This document shows positions 1-7,217 of a DNA stretch of 12,690 nt, piece by piece. This DNA comes from Thiohalobacter sp. (GTDB taxonomy: Bacteria; Pseudomonadota; Gammaproteobacteria; DSM-19610), in contig JALWRY010000281.1 of assembly GCA_027080445.1 (NCBI GenBank), forward strand, positions 1 to 12,690, written 5' to 3'. How positions within the stretch are numbered: the stretch's first letter is position 1; each line of letters opens with the position of its first letter. The notes under the pieces were generated by a model. That model ran no database searches, had not been told where the DNA came from, and saw only the letters and a list, made by a program, of their open reading frames with translations. The position numbers and the translations under genes were made by a program.

Positions 1-1
1 G

Positions 2-127
2 GATGAATTAACCACTTTAATACAAAGATTGAGTGAAAAGTCCCTGGAAGTGCTGGAAATGTTACAAACATTGGAAAACAGCTTACACGTAGATCAATAT
101 TCAGAGCACAGCATACCGGTAGAATAA
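2..127 (+). CDS. C-terminal 41 codons of an unidentified protein
   Basis: An open frame runs from the window edge to a TAA at 125-127. The start lies outside the window. The visible tail is hydrophilic and probably helical, with a leucine-rich stretch (QRLSEKSLEVLEMLQTLENS), and ends in SIPVE. I do not recognise the family. The stop lies only 5 bases before the FNR-type palindrome that begins the nor operon, so this gene belongs to a separate upstream unit. The same helical look could arise in a chance open frame, but the frame is uninterrupted and nothing else is coded here. Confidence 0.5.
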   Translation, partial: DELTTLIQRLSEKSLEVLEMLQTLENSLHVDQYSEHSIPVE

Positions 128-131
128 CCGG

Positions 132-149
132 CCTTGATATATATCAAGG
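132..149 (+). promoter_or_regulatory. FNR/DNR-type operator of the nor operon
   Basis: CCTTGATATATATCAAGG is a perfect 18-base palindrome containing TTGAT-N4-ATCAA, the binding consensus of the Crp/Fnr superfamily (FNR, ANR, DNR, NnrR). Its centre is at 140.5. It lies in the 85-base gap between the upstream stop and norC. Regulators of this family activate nor genes in response to low oxygen (FNR/ANR) or NO (DNR/NnrR). The site alone cannot say which of them binds here. Confidence 0.88.
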
Positions 150-170
150 ACAGCGCCATGGCTGACATCG

Positions 171-176
171 TTAAAT
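171..176 (+). promoter_or_regulatory. Predicted -10 box of the norC promoter
   Basis: TTAAAT at 171-176 sits where the -10 element of a class II FNR-dependent promoter should be. With the operator centred at 140.5, the usual -41.5 position puts the transcription start near 182, a few bases after this hexamer. No good -35 is needed because the activator covers that region. The leader would then be about 30 bases and would carry the norC ribosome site (GAGGTGAG, 199-206), 6 bases before the norC ATG. This is inferred from spacing and is not proven. Confidence 0.55.
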
Positions 177-212
177 CGCTCACAGGTTCCAAGTACAAGA
201 GGTGAGACGGCC

Positions 213-647
213 ATGAGTGATGTGTTCACGAAAAGCATGGCGAGGAATATCTACTACGGGGGAGGCGTTTTCTTCTTCCTGTTATTCCTTGCACTAACGT
301 TCGATACAATGGGAGATGTCCCGAAACGCGATAACCACGCAGCACTCACCCCACAGGTCGCCCTGGGCAAGAAGGTCTGGGAGGAAAACGACTGTATCGG
401 TTGCCATACCCTGCTGGGCGAGGGCGCCTACTTTGCGCCGGAACTGGGTAATGTCTACAAACGATTCGGCAATTCCACTGATGCGATTGTCGCTTTCATC
501 AAGAGTCGTCCCGTGAATGGCATTCCGGGACGCCGCAGCATGCCGCAGTTCAATCTCTCCGACAAGGAACTGCAGGCCGTTGCGGCATTCCTGAAGTACA
601 CCAGTGAAATCAATACCAGTAACTGGCCACCGAACATCCAGGGCTGA
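213..647 (+). CDS. norC: Nitric oxide reductase subunit C (membrane cytochrome c)
   Basis: Small subunit of the cytochrome c-dependent nitric oxide reductase (NorCB). It takes electrons from periplasmic donors and passes them to NorB for 2 NO + 2 e- + 2 H+ to N2O + H2O. The protein has 144 residues, the usual length. One uncleaved membrane anchor lies near residues 14-31, followed by a periplasmic monoheme cytochrome c domain. CIGCH at 61-65 is the heme c site, and Met110 in a SMPQF motif is the likely sixth heme ligand. GEGAYFAPELGN just after the heme motif is typical of NorC. The start is supported by a Shine-Dalgarno sequence (GAGGTGAG, 199-206). The gene is first in the operon, directly behind the FNR-type operator. 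Confidence 0.97.
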   Translation: MSDVFTKSMARNIYYGGGVFFFLLFLALTFDTMGDVPKRDNHAALTPQVALGKKVWEENDCIGCHTLLGEGAYFAPELGNVYKRFGNSTDAIVAFIKSRPVNGIPGRRSMPQFNLSDKELQAVAAFLKYTSEINTSNWPPNIQG

Positions 648-657
648 GGAGCGCACC

Positions 658-2058
658 ATGAAATATTCTTCACAAGCTGTCGCCAAACCTTACTTTATTG
701 CCGCGATCGGACTGTTCGTCGGGCAAATTGTGTTTGGCCTGGTCATGGGGCTCCAGTACGTCTGGGGTGATTTCCTGTTTCCTGAAATTCCTTTTAACGT
801 CGCTCGCATGGTGCACACCAACCTGCTGATCGTATGGTTGCTGTTCGGCTTCATGGGCGCGGCCTACTACCTGGTGCCGGAGGAAGCGGAGCGCGAGTTA
901 CACAGCCCGCTGCTGGCCAAAGTCCTGTTCTGGATCTTCCTGGTGGCCGGTGCACTGACCATCCTCGGTTACCTGCTGGTGCCCTACGCGAGGCTGGCGG
1001 AACTCACCATGAACGACTTGCTGCCGACCATGGGGCGCGAGTTCCTGGAGCAACCGACCATTACCAAGATCGGTATCGTGATTGTCGCGCTTGGCTTCCT
1101 GTACAACATCGGCATGACCATACTGGCCGGTCGCAAGACCGTGGTTAACCTGGTGTTGCTGACGGGTCTGCTTGGCCTGGCGGTATTCTTCCTGTTCTCC
1201 TTCTACGTACCGGACAACCTGGTGCTCGACAAGTACTTCTGGTGGTGGGTTGTCCACCTGTGGGTAGAAGGTGTGTGGGAGCTGATTCTTGGCGCGCTTC
1301 TCGCCTTTGTACTGATCAAGATCACCGGTGTTGACCGGGAGGTCATCGAGAAGTGGCTGTATATCATTATCGCCATGAGCCTGATCACCGGCCTTATCGG
1401 TACCGGCCACCACTTCTACTGGATCGGTACACCCGGATACTGGCAGTGGTGGGGTTCGATCTTCTCCGCCATGGAGCCGATTCCATTCTTCATGATGACA
1501 GTGTTCGCCTTTAATATGGTCAACCGCCGTCGCCGCGAACACCCGAACAAGGCGGCGATGCTGTGGGCGCTGGGTACGGCGGTCATGTCTTTCCTCGGCG
1601 CCGGCGTGTGGGGCTTCCTGCATACCCTGGCCCCGGTGAACTACTACACCCACGGTACGCAAATCACTGCGGCACACGGGCACATGGCGTTCTACGGAGC
1701 TTATGTAATGATCGTACTGACCGTCATATCCTACGCCATGCCAAAGTTGCGCGGTGAGGAAGCCGCCAACCCGCGTGCGCAGGTGGTAGAGATGTGGTCG
1801 TTCTGGCTGATGACAGTATCGATGGTATTCATCACCCTGTTCCTCACCGGCGCCGGCGTATTGCAGGTGTGGATGCAGCGCTACACGGATGTGCCGCAGG
1901 CTTTCATGGTGGTTCAGGACAAGATCGCCATCTTCTACTGGCTGCGTGAGGCCGCAGGCGCGGTATTTATGACCGGCCTGATCCTGTATGTCATCTCGTT
2001 CTTCGTCACGGGCGAAAAGCGTGAGTCAGTGTCCGCCGGCGTACCCGACACGGCCTGA
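658..2058 (+). CDS. norB: Nitric oxide reductase subunit B (catalytic)
   Basis: Catalytic subunit of cNOR, a member of the heme-copper oxidase superfamily with about 12 membrane segments and 466 residues. All expected ligands are visible: His53 and His342 for low-spin heme b, His340 for heme b3, and His200, His251 and His252 for FeB (motifs VVHLWVEGVWE, GTGHHFYWIG, AAHGHMAFYG). Glu204 and Glu273 match the two functional glutamates known as Glu211 and Glu280 in Pseudomonas NorB, a constant offset of 7. There is no N-terminal quinol-oxidase extension, which fits a cytochrome c-dependent enzyme paired with NorC. An upstream ATG at 604 in the same frame lies inside norC. The ATG at 658 follows GAGGAG at 646-651 and gives the family's usual N-terminus, so I chose it. 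The gap to norC is 10 bases. Confidence 0.98.
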   Translation: MKYSSQAVAKPYFIAAIGLFVGQIVFGLVMGLQYVWGDFLFPEIPFNVARMVHTNLLIVWLLFGFMGAAYYLVPEEAERELHSPLLAKVLFWIFLVAGALTILGYLLVPYARLAELTMNDLLPTMGREFLEQPTITKIGIVIVALGFLYNIGMTILAGRKTVVNLVLLTGLLGLAVFFLFSFYVPDNLVLDKYFWWWVVHLWVEGVWELILGALLAFVLIKITGVDREVIEKWLYIIIAMSLITGLIGTGHHFYWIGTPGYWQWWGSIFSAMEPIPFFMMTVFAFNMVNRRRREHPNKAAMLWALGTAVMSFLGAGVWGFLHTLAPVNYYTHGTQITAAHGHMAFYGAYVMIVLTVISYAMPKLRGEEAANPRAQVVEMWSFWLMTVSMVFITLFLTGAGVLQVWMQRYTDVPQAFMVVQDKIAIFYWLREAAGAVFMTGLILYVISFFVTGEKRESVSAGVPDTA

Positions 2059-2060
2059 TA

Positions 2061-2651
2061 ATGGAAGCGGTCGCCACTCACCCGGCAGTACAGGAGAAAA
2101 GCGGTCTGCCGGGTGACTTCGCGATCTGGATCTTTATCTACGCCGAACTGCTGGTATTCGGCGTATTTTTTCTGGCCTATGCGTTTACCCGCGCCCGGCA
2201 CGTTGAACTGTTCAACACCTTTCAGCAGACGCTCAACCGCGAAAGCGGCGCCATCAACACCCTGGTGCTGATCACTTCCAGTTACTTTGTGGTCATGGCG
2301 GTCAATGCCATACGCCGCAATGCGGCGAAACGCTGCAGCCAGTGGCTGGTGCTGGCGATACTCGGTGGCGGGGTTTTCGTGGTTATAAAACTCGCTGAAT
2401 TTTCCGCCAAACATGCAGAGGGCGTGACACTCAGCACCAACACCTTTTACATGTTTTACCTGTCGCTGACCTTCTTCCATTTTATGCATGTACTCATGGG
2501 AATGGTGATTCTTTCGGTGGTTGCCGTAAAAGCCCACCGGGGCGACTACAGCGCAGAGGAACACACCGGCGTGGAGACAGGCGCATCCTACTGGCACATG
2601 GTTGACCTGGTATGGATAGTGCTGTTCCCGCTGGTCTACGTACTACACTGA
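2061..2651 (+). CDS. norE: NorE-like heme-copper oxidase subunit III protein
   Basis: A 196-residue membrane protein of the cytochrome c oxidase subunit III family. Five membrane segments are visible near residues 20-41, 65-84, 94-112, 128-155 and 176-195. The C-terminal YWHMVDLVWIVLFPLVY stretch is typical of the subunit III / NorE group. NorE is not part of purified NorCB but is often coded beside it, and is thought to help full NO reductase activity or assembly. The ATG lies two bases after the norB stop and has no clear Shine-Dalgarno sequence, so translation is probably coupled to norB. Its position between norB and a NorF-like gene matches a norEF pair. Distant aa3-oxidase subunit III paralogs are the only realistic alternative. 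Confidence 0.88.
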   Translation: MEAVATHPAVQEKSGLPGDFAIWIFIYAELLVFGVFFLAYAFTRARHVELFNTFQQTLNRESGAINTLVLITSSYFVVMAVNAIRRNAAKRCSQWLVLAILGGGVFVVIKLAEFSAKHAEGVTLSTNTFYMFYLSLTFFHFMHVLMGMVILSVVAVKAHRGDYSAEEHTGVETGASYWHMVDLVWIVLFPLVYVLH

Positions 2652-2652
2652 A

Positions 2653-2907
2653 ATGGACAAGGCAGGCTACAGGGCATTGCGGGTATGGCTGGCGCTGGTG
2701 GTACTGACGCTGGTGACCTATGCGGCGGGGCGCGCCGGTCTCGGTGGTCGGCTGGTGATTAGCGGACTGCTGCTGTCTGTACTCATCAAGGGTCAGATGA
2801 TTGCCGATGTGTTTATGGGGCTGAAAGGCGTACGCAGCCCGTGGCGCTGGATGGTAACGGGCTGGTTGCTGGTGGTAGTCACATTGATTGGAGTGGCCTT
2901 TAGTTAG
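2653..2907 (+). CDS. norF: NorF-like small membrane protein (COX4-type)
   Basis: An 84-residue protein with three hydrophobic segments (about 9-26, 31-52 and 64-83). It resembles the small prokaryotic cytochrome oxidase subunit IV / NorF family; the central KGQMIADVFMGLKG followed by a PWRWM loop is characteristic. The ATG is one base after the norE stop with no clear Shine-Dalgarno sequence, again suggesting translational coupling. NorF is thought to work with NorE in NO reductase activity or assembly, but its exact role is unsettled. The assignment rests on size, topology, the central motif and its place after norE. Confidence 0.78.
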   Translation: MDKAGYRALRVWLALVVLTLVTYAAGRAGLGGRLVISGLLLSVLIKGQMIADVFMGLKGVRSPWRWMVTGWLLVVVTLIGVAFS

Positions 2908-2919
2908 GAGAGAACTGAT

Positions 2920-3735
2920 ATGGTGAACGAAGTCACGCAATTTCAGAAAGCCGGCGGGGAACTGCCCTTCTACCAGCCGCAGGGGCGCGAAGTAGAACTG
3001 TTCAAATACGCCCATCATAACCAGTTGCCGATGCTGCTCAAGGGACCGACCGGCTGTGGCAAGACACGATTTGTCGAACACATGGCGGCGCGACTGGGAC
3101 GACCGCTCTACACCGTCGCCTGCCACGATGACCTGACGGCTGCGGACCTTGTCGGTCGGCACCTGATCGGCGATGGTTCCACCTACTGGCATGACGGTCC
3201 GCTGACCCGCGCGGTCCGTGAAGGTGCCATCTGTTATCTCGACGAAGTGGTCGAGGCGCGCAAGGACACCACTGTGGTACTGCACCCGCTCTCGGACAAC
3301 CGGCGTATCCTGCCCATCGAACGTACCGGTGAGACCCTGCACGCGCCAGCAGAATTCATGCTGGTGGTGTCCTACAACCCGGGCTACCAGAATATGCTCA
3401 AGGGCATGAAGCCGTCGACGCGACAGCGTTTTGTTTCCCTGCGCTTTGATTTCCCGGATGCACAAACCGAGCAGGCGATTATCGTACGTGAAACCGGCGC
3501 TGACCCGGCGCTGGCCAAACGCCTGGTTGAACTCGCGCACGGCCTGCGCGCCCTGAAAGACCACGATATCGAGGAATCAGCCTCCACCCGCCTGCTGATC
3601 TATACCGCCCGGCTGATCCGCGATGGTTTTGACGCTACCGAAGCCTGCCGCGCCGCCCTGATCGAGCCGCTCACGGACGACGAGGCCACTGTGGACGCCC
3701 TGATGGATGTCGTACAGGCCAGTTTCGGCACCTGA
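2920..3735 (+). CDS. norQ: NorQ, MoxR-type AAA+ ATPase for NorCB activation
   Basis: A 271-residue cytoplasmic AAA+ ATPase of the CbbQ/NirQ/NorQ group. Walker A is GPTGCGKT at 42-49, Walker B is ICYLDEV at 104-110 (Asp108, Glu109), and the sensor-1 region is SYNPG at 151-155. Arg168 and Arg170 in PSTRQRF are candidate arginine-finger residues. The N-terminal PFYQPQGREVELF is a family hallmark. NorQ works with the VWA protein NorD to insert or mature the FeB site of NorB; the equivalent Rubisco pair is CbbQ/CbbO. A ribosome site (TAGGAGAG, 2905-2912) lies 7 bases before the ATG and overlaps the norF stop. NorD is coded two genes downstream, so the partner pair is split by the two genes described next. 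Confidence 0.95.
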   Translation: MVNEVTQFQKAGGELPFYQPQGREVELFKYAHHNQLPMLLKGPTGCGKTRFVEHMAARLGRPLYTVACHDDLTAADLVGRHLIGDGSTYWHDGPLTRAVREGAICYLDEVVEARKDTTVVLHPLSDNRRILPIERTGETLHAPAEFMLVVSYNPGYQNMLKGMKPSTRQRFVSLRFDFPDAQTEQAIIVRETGADPALAKRLVELAHGLRALKDHDIEESASTRLLIYTARLIRDGFDATEACRAALIEPLTDDEATVDALMDVVQASFGT

Positions 3736-3736
3736 C

Positions 3737-4117
3737 ATGGCTGACGCATCCGGGAAATCACTGGCGATTACAGCGGAGGCCCTGTACCTGACCAACCTGA
3801 TGCTCGCACCCGGCCTGGCGTTTGTACTGTTACTCGGACTCTACTGGTTTAACCGCAACACGACGGATGCACTGGCCAGAAATCACCTGTCACAGACTGT
3901 CGGTGTCAGCCTGACCGGCGGCGCGCTGATTGCTGTTGCTGGCGGGATTTTTCTCTACCTGGGCGGCCTGACATCAGGCTACACCCTGATGACCCTCCTG
4001 TTCTATTTTACCTTCATTCACAGCAGCCTGATTTTCATGGGTGTATTCGGGCTGGTAAAAGCCATGGCCGGTGAACACTTTGTCTACCCGCTGATCGGCA
4101 GGCTGTTCCGGGCATGA
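3737..4117 (+). CDS. Small membrane protein of unknown function, between norQ and the ferredoxin
   Basis: A 126-residue protein with three hydrophobic segments near residues 17-38, 55-77 and 82-109 and a conserved-looking ARNHLSQT stretch between the first two. Its length, topology and the polar HxxQ loop recall small DUF4870-like membrane proteins, but I cannot assign it firmly. I placed the start at the ATG at 3737, one base after the norQ stop; an in-frame ATG at 3707 inside norQ would add ten polar residues. Neither start has a strong Shine-Dalgarno sequence, so coupling to norQ is likely. The last four bases overlap the start of the ferredoxin gene (ATGA), so the two proteins are probably made together. 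A role in NO reductase assembly or electron supply is only inferred from position. Confidence 0.8.
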   Translation: MADASGKSLAITAEALYLTNLMLAPGLAFVLLLGLYWFNRNTTDALARNHLSQTVGVSLTGGALIAVAGGIFLYLGGLTSGYTLMTLLFYFTFIHSSLIFMGVFGLVKAMAGEHFVYPLIGRLFRA

Positions 4118-5070
4118 ACCGCGTACAGCGACAACGGCTGGCCTGGCGCAGCGCCTTTTTTATCCTGTTCGTGCTGGCGCCACCGCTGGATATCTTCCGC
4201 CTGGACCTCATCCAGGGAAACTTCATTATTTTCGGTATGCCCTGGACACTGGGCGTACACGATGTCGGCAGCCTGCAGGCCAGCATCAATATCACCCTGC
4301 GGGTATTCGTACCCCTGTTTGCCTTGATCGGCTTCGGGATCTGGTTGTCCTGGCGTTATGGCCGCCTGTACTGCGGCTGGTTATGCCCGCATTTCTCGGT
4401 GGTCGAGGCGATCAACAGTCTGATGCGCCGCGCCAGCGGCAAGGTAAGCTTCTGGCAGCGTGAGCCCATGCCGGAAGTACAGCGGGACGGTGTCGAGGTA
4501 CACCCGAACAAGGCCGCATGGCTACTGGTCGTACTGGCCGTCGCGGGCTTCTCGCTGTTATGGGCGGTGACCTTCCTGACCTACCTGCTGCCGCCCGCCG
4601 AGGTCTGGGGCAACCTGGTGACAGGCGAACTGAGCCGCAACCAGTTTATCTTTATCACGGCGGCCACCCTGCTGCTGGCCATTGAATTCAGTTTTGCCCG
4701 CCACCTGTTCTGTCGCTACGGCTGTGCCGTGGGCCTGTTCCAGAGCCTGGTGTGGATGGCCAACCGCAAGGCGCTGGTGGTTGGCTTCGACCGCCGCCGT
4801 GCCACGGCCTGCGCCGGTTGTGACGCCTCCTGTGAACACGCCTGCCCGATGCGCCTGCAACCACGGCAGATCAAGCGCAAGATGTTCACCTGCACCCAGT
4901 GCCAACAGTGCGTACAGGCCTGCGAGCGGGTCAACCGGCCGAACGGTCAGCCCGGCCTGCTGACCATGCTGGAAGGACAGTGCGCCCTGGATGTCTCGGA
5001 ACGGGATTTCGGCCGCCGGCCCGACGTACCGGCCAGTTGTTTTCCCGGCACATCGAAACAGGGGCGCTGA
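4114..5070 (+). CDS. Membrane-bound polyferredoxin, NapH/CcoG/NosR-like
   Basis: A 318-residue membrane iron-sulfur protein. Hydrophobic segments lie near residues 12-30, 62-80, 134-157 and 178-196. Two pairs of membrane-border cysteines are present: Cys87/Cys91 in CGWLCP and Cys200/Cys204 in CRYGC. These are typical of the NapH/NosR/CcoG (Fer4_5) group. A soluble C-terminal domain has two cysteine quartets, Cys233-236-240-244 (followed by Pro) and Cys260-263-266-270 (not followed by Pro), enough for two [4Fe-4S] clusters. The family moves electrons across or along the membrane, or reduces copper during cofactor assembly (CcoG). The gene overlaps its upstream neighbour by 4 bases and is followed by norD after 5 bases, so it is built into the nor operon. 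I gave no symbol because it lacks the N-terminal FMN domain of NosR and is not beside nap or cco genes here. Confidence 0.9.
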   Translation: MNRVQRQRLAWRSAFFILFVLAPPLDIFRLDLIQGNFIIFGMPWTLGVHDVGSLQASINITLRVFVPLFALIGFGIWLSWRYGRLYCGWLCPHFSVVEAINSLMRRASGKVSFWQREPMPEVQRDGVEVHPNKAAWLLVVLAVAGFSLLWAVTFLTYLLPPAEVWGNLVTGELSRNQFIFITAATLLLAIEFSFARHLFCRYGCAVGLFQSLVWMANRKALVVGFDRRRATACAGCDASCEHACPMRLQPRQIKRKMFTCTQCQQCVQACERVNRPNGQPGLLTMLEGQCALDVSERDFGRRPDVPASCFPGTSKQGR

Positions 5071-5075
5071 ACACA

Positions 5076-6920
5076 ATGGAAGAATGGGTTGGACAGCTAT
5101 GGCACAAGGTGATTACCCGGGCGGCGCGACGGGAATACCCGCAAGCGGCTGTCCATCTCGATGAAATCCGCCGGCCAGCCGCCATACTGTTTCGCGCACT
5201 GGGCGGTGATGGCGGCCTGCGCATCGAAACCGCCAATGAAACGGAAAACGGCGCACGAAGAAACCTGCTCAGCCGTATTGCCGGCAGCAACCGGCACCTG
5301 GCGCTCGCCTGGCGTGACGAAGACACCTTGCGCCTGCCGGCCAGTGTTGCCTGGTTCGCCGACCGTGAACTCAACCGCGAGCTGTACCTGTGGCTGGCGG
5401 CGCTGGCAGCGCGCAGCACTCGCTACGACGGGGAATGGCTGCAGAAAAATGCCGCCGCCAGCGCCGCGCTGCTGGCCTCACACCCCGGGCTGAAGCACCG
5501 CTATCAACGACTCGTCGAGGCGCACCTCGAACAACGCCCGGACCCCCACACGCTGAAAACAGACGAAGCGAAACAGGAAAGGATGATTCGTCATGCACTG
5601 TTACACCCGCAGGATGTCACCACCCCGCTGGCTGTCACGGATAACCCGCCACAAGCGGTGCCGCTGTGGTTACACCCGGCTCCCCCGTGTCTGTTCGACA
5701 AGCGCGCCAAAGCGGGCGAAGAGGATGACAGCGAAGAAGCCACGCAGCAACAACACAGTCAGCCAGTCGATTCCGACAAACGACATCGTGGAGAACGTGT
5801 TGACATGCCGGATGGCAAGGGCGGCTTGCTGGTGTTCCGGCTGGAAAGCCTGTTTACCCGTGCAGAACATGCCAACGTGGACCGCACAACGGAAGAAAAC
5901 CAGGACGAGGATGCGGGCTCGGCCCTGGACGATATGGAACAGGTCAGCGTGGCACGCGACAGGAAGCCCGTTGCCTCGCGCCTGCGTTTCGACCTGGACC
6001 TGCCACCGGAGGACAACGATGACCTCTACCTGGGTGAAGGTATCGCCCTGCCGGAGTGGGACTACCGGAAACAGGTATTGCTGGCGGACCACTGTCGCCT
6101 GCAAGCCATGCAGGCGCGCGACGCGGAACCGCTCCCCCTGCCACAACACCTTCAGGTCAGGGCACGCCGGGTACGACGACTGTTTGAAGCACTCAAGCCG
6201 GGGCGCCAGTGGCGGAGCGCGCAGGCGGATGGCAACGAACTGGACCTGAACGCCCTGATCGATCACACGGCAGACCGGCTACGTGGCGTCAGAACCACTG
6301 AAGCCGCCCTCTACCGCCGCCTCGAAAATGCCGAACGCGATCTTTCCTGCCTACTGCTCGCCGACCTTTCACTGTCAACCGATGCACACGTCAGTAATGA
6401 ACAACGCATCATCGATGTGATCCGCGACAGCCTGTTCCTGTTTTCCGAGGCCCTGCAGGCGACAGGCGACCGTTTTGCCCTGTACGGTTTTTCTTCACGA
6501 CGGCGTAACCATGTTCGTTTCCATACCCTGAAGGACTTCACTTCAGGCTATGATGACCGGGTGCGCGGCCGCATCCAGGCCATACGGCCGGGCTACTACA
6601 CGCGCATGGGCGCCGCAATCCGCCATGCCACCAACCTGATTGACAGGGAACCCTCAAGACAGAAACTGTTATTGCTGCTCACCGATGGCAAGCCCAATGA
6701 CCTGGACAAGTACGAAGGCCGCTATGGTGTCGAGGATACCCGTCGGGCAGTACAGGAAGCCGTCGAGCGGGGTGTGCGCCCCTTTTGCGTTACTATCGAT
6801 GAAAAGGCCGCTGACTACCTGCCCTACCTGTTTGGCAGCAGCTCTTATATCCTGGTGAGGGACGCCCGTGAACTGCCGGCGAAATTGCCGCTCCTGTACG
6901 CGCGCCTGACGGGCAAATAG
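5076..6920 (+). CDS. norD: NorD, VWA-domain NO reductase activation protein
   Basis: A 614-residue protein, normal length for NorD. The N-terminal part (about 1-200) is mostly helical, and an acidic, low-complexity linker spans about 210-300. A C-terminal von Willebrand factor A domain has a complete MIDAS metal site: DLSLS at 430-434, Thr509 in YYTRMG, and Asp537 in LTDGKPND. NorD partners with the NorQ ATPase (the CbbO/CbbQ pair is the Rubisco analog) to make NorCB active, acting on the cytoplasmic face. The frame stays open upstream to 4899 inside the ferredoxin gene, but the first 59 codons there are a shadow. The ATG at 5076 gives the typical MEEWVGQLWHK start. The Shine-Dalgarno sequence (AGGGG, 5060-5064) is rather far away, so coupling is likely. 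It is the last gene of the operon. Confidence 0.95.
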   Translation: MEEWVGQLWHKVITRAARREYPQAAVHLDEIRRPAAILFRALGGDGGLRIETANETENGARRNLLSRIAGSNRHLALAWRDEDTLRLPASVAWFADRELNRELYLWLAALAARSTRYDGEWLQKNAAASAALLASHPGLKHRYQRLVEAHLEQRPDPHTLKTDEAKQERMIRHALLHPQDVTTPLAVTDNPPQAVPLWLHPAPPCLFDKRAKAGEEDDSEEATQQQHSQPVDSDKRHRGERVDMPDGKGGLLVFRLESLFTRAEHANVDRTTEENQDEDAGSALDDMEQVSVARDRKPVASRLRFDLDLPPEDNDDLYLGEGIALPEWDYRKQVLLADHCRLQAMQARDAEPLPLPQHLQVRARRVRRLFEALKPGRQWRSAQADGNELDLNALIDHTADRLRGVRTTEAALYRRLENAERDLSCLLLADLSLSTDAHVSNEQRIIDVIRDSLFLFSEALQATGDRFALYGFSSRRRNHVRFHTLKDFTSGYDDRVRGRIQAIRPGYYTRMGAAIRHATNLIDREPSRQKLLLLLTDGKPNDLDKYEGRYGVEDTRRAVQEAVERGVRPFCVTIDEKAADYLPYLFGSSSYILVRDARELPAKLPLLYARLTGK

Positions 6921-6925
6921 CCGCG

Positions 6926-6993
6926 CTACAGGTTTCCACCCTGCGCGTAGTTGCGCAGCTGGCCGACATCCCTGAGCACCATGTTCTTTTCAT
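6926..6993 (-). pseudogene. Possible gene-end remnant downstream of norD
   Basis: Read on the - strand, this short stretch is open and ends at TAG (6926-6928). It codes for a tail reading VLRDVGQLRNYAQGGNL with mostly G or C third positions, as in neighbouring real genes. It runs rightwards straight into the left inverted repeat of the transposon remnant, and the frame closes at a TGA near 7050. I do not recognise the sequence. It may be the end of a gene disrupted by the element, or a chance open frame. The rest of 6921-7285 holds only the element and 46 bases before the chemoreceptor gene. Confidence 0.25.
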
Positions 6994-7013
6994 TAACAGG
7001 CTGATAAAAAGCC
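6994..7013 (+). repeat. Left terminal inverted repeat of the remnant
   Basis: TAACAGGC, then TGA, then TAAAAAGCC. The outer 8 and inner 9 bases match the right end exactly in inverted orientation. The middle differs in sequence and is two bases shorter. Confidence 0.7.
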
Positions 7014-7041
7014 CGCTTCTTTTGTTCGCATAATTTGGTAT

Positions 7042-7167
7042 TTACAAAGATTCAGGGCGTTTTCTTCGGGCGATTGCATCTGTTTGCAGCGAGGGATCCA
7101 TCCGCATGCGTTCCTCCGGGATGACCGTGGCGAACAGGGTATCTTGATGAATATCCGCTCCGCGCAT
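7042..7167 (-). pseudogene. N-terminal fragment of an IS5/IS1182-type transposase
   Basis: A 41-codon frame starting MRGADIHQDTLFATVIPEER. The MRGxDxxQxxLF start followed by a (S/P)EE/R stretch is the N-terminus I associate with DDE transposases of the IS5/IS1182 kind. These normally continue into a VPxDHPLRxIR motif and run several hundred residues. Here the homology-like part fades after about residue 25 (MRMDPSLQTDA) and a TAA follows at 7042-7044. The DHPLR motif and all catalytic parts are absent. It cannot be a working transposase. The family name is from memory of the motif, so the class is moderately sure and the exact family is not. Confidence 0.6.
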
Positions 7168-7217
7168 CGCTATCGTTTCCGTTTTCCTGAAGGTGAATGC
7201 TATCTTGCCACTTGACA

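Noticed and set aside
158..205. A 15-codon leader peptide (MADIVKSLTGSKYKR) with a good AAGGA ribosome site before norC.
   Set aside because: Its start lies upstream of the transcription start predicted from the FNR-type operator, and its ribosome site is part of the operator itself, so it would not be transcribed from this promoter.
604..657. An N-terminal extension of NorB from an upstream ATG.
   Set aside because: It lies inside norC, has no ribosome site, and adds residues unlike any NorB start; the ATG at 658 follows GAGGAG.
4899..5075. A 59-residue extension of NorD upstream of 5076.
   Set aside because: It overlaps the ferredoxin gene in another frame and has arginine/proline-rich shadow composition.
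6941..6958. CTGCGC - 6 bases - GCGCAG hairpin after norD as a terminator.
   Set aside because: There is no T-tract directly after it; the nearest T-rich stretch is about 25 bases away. It may still slow the polymerase.
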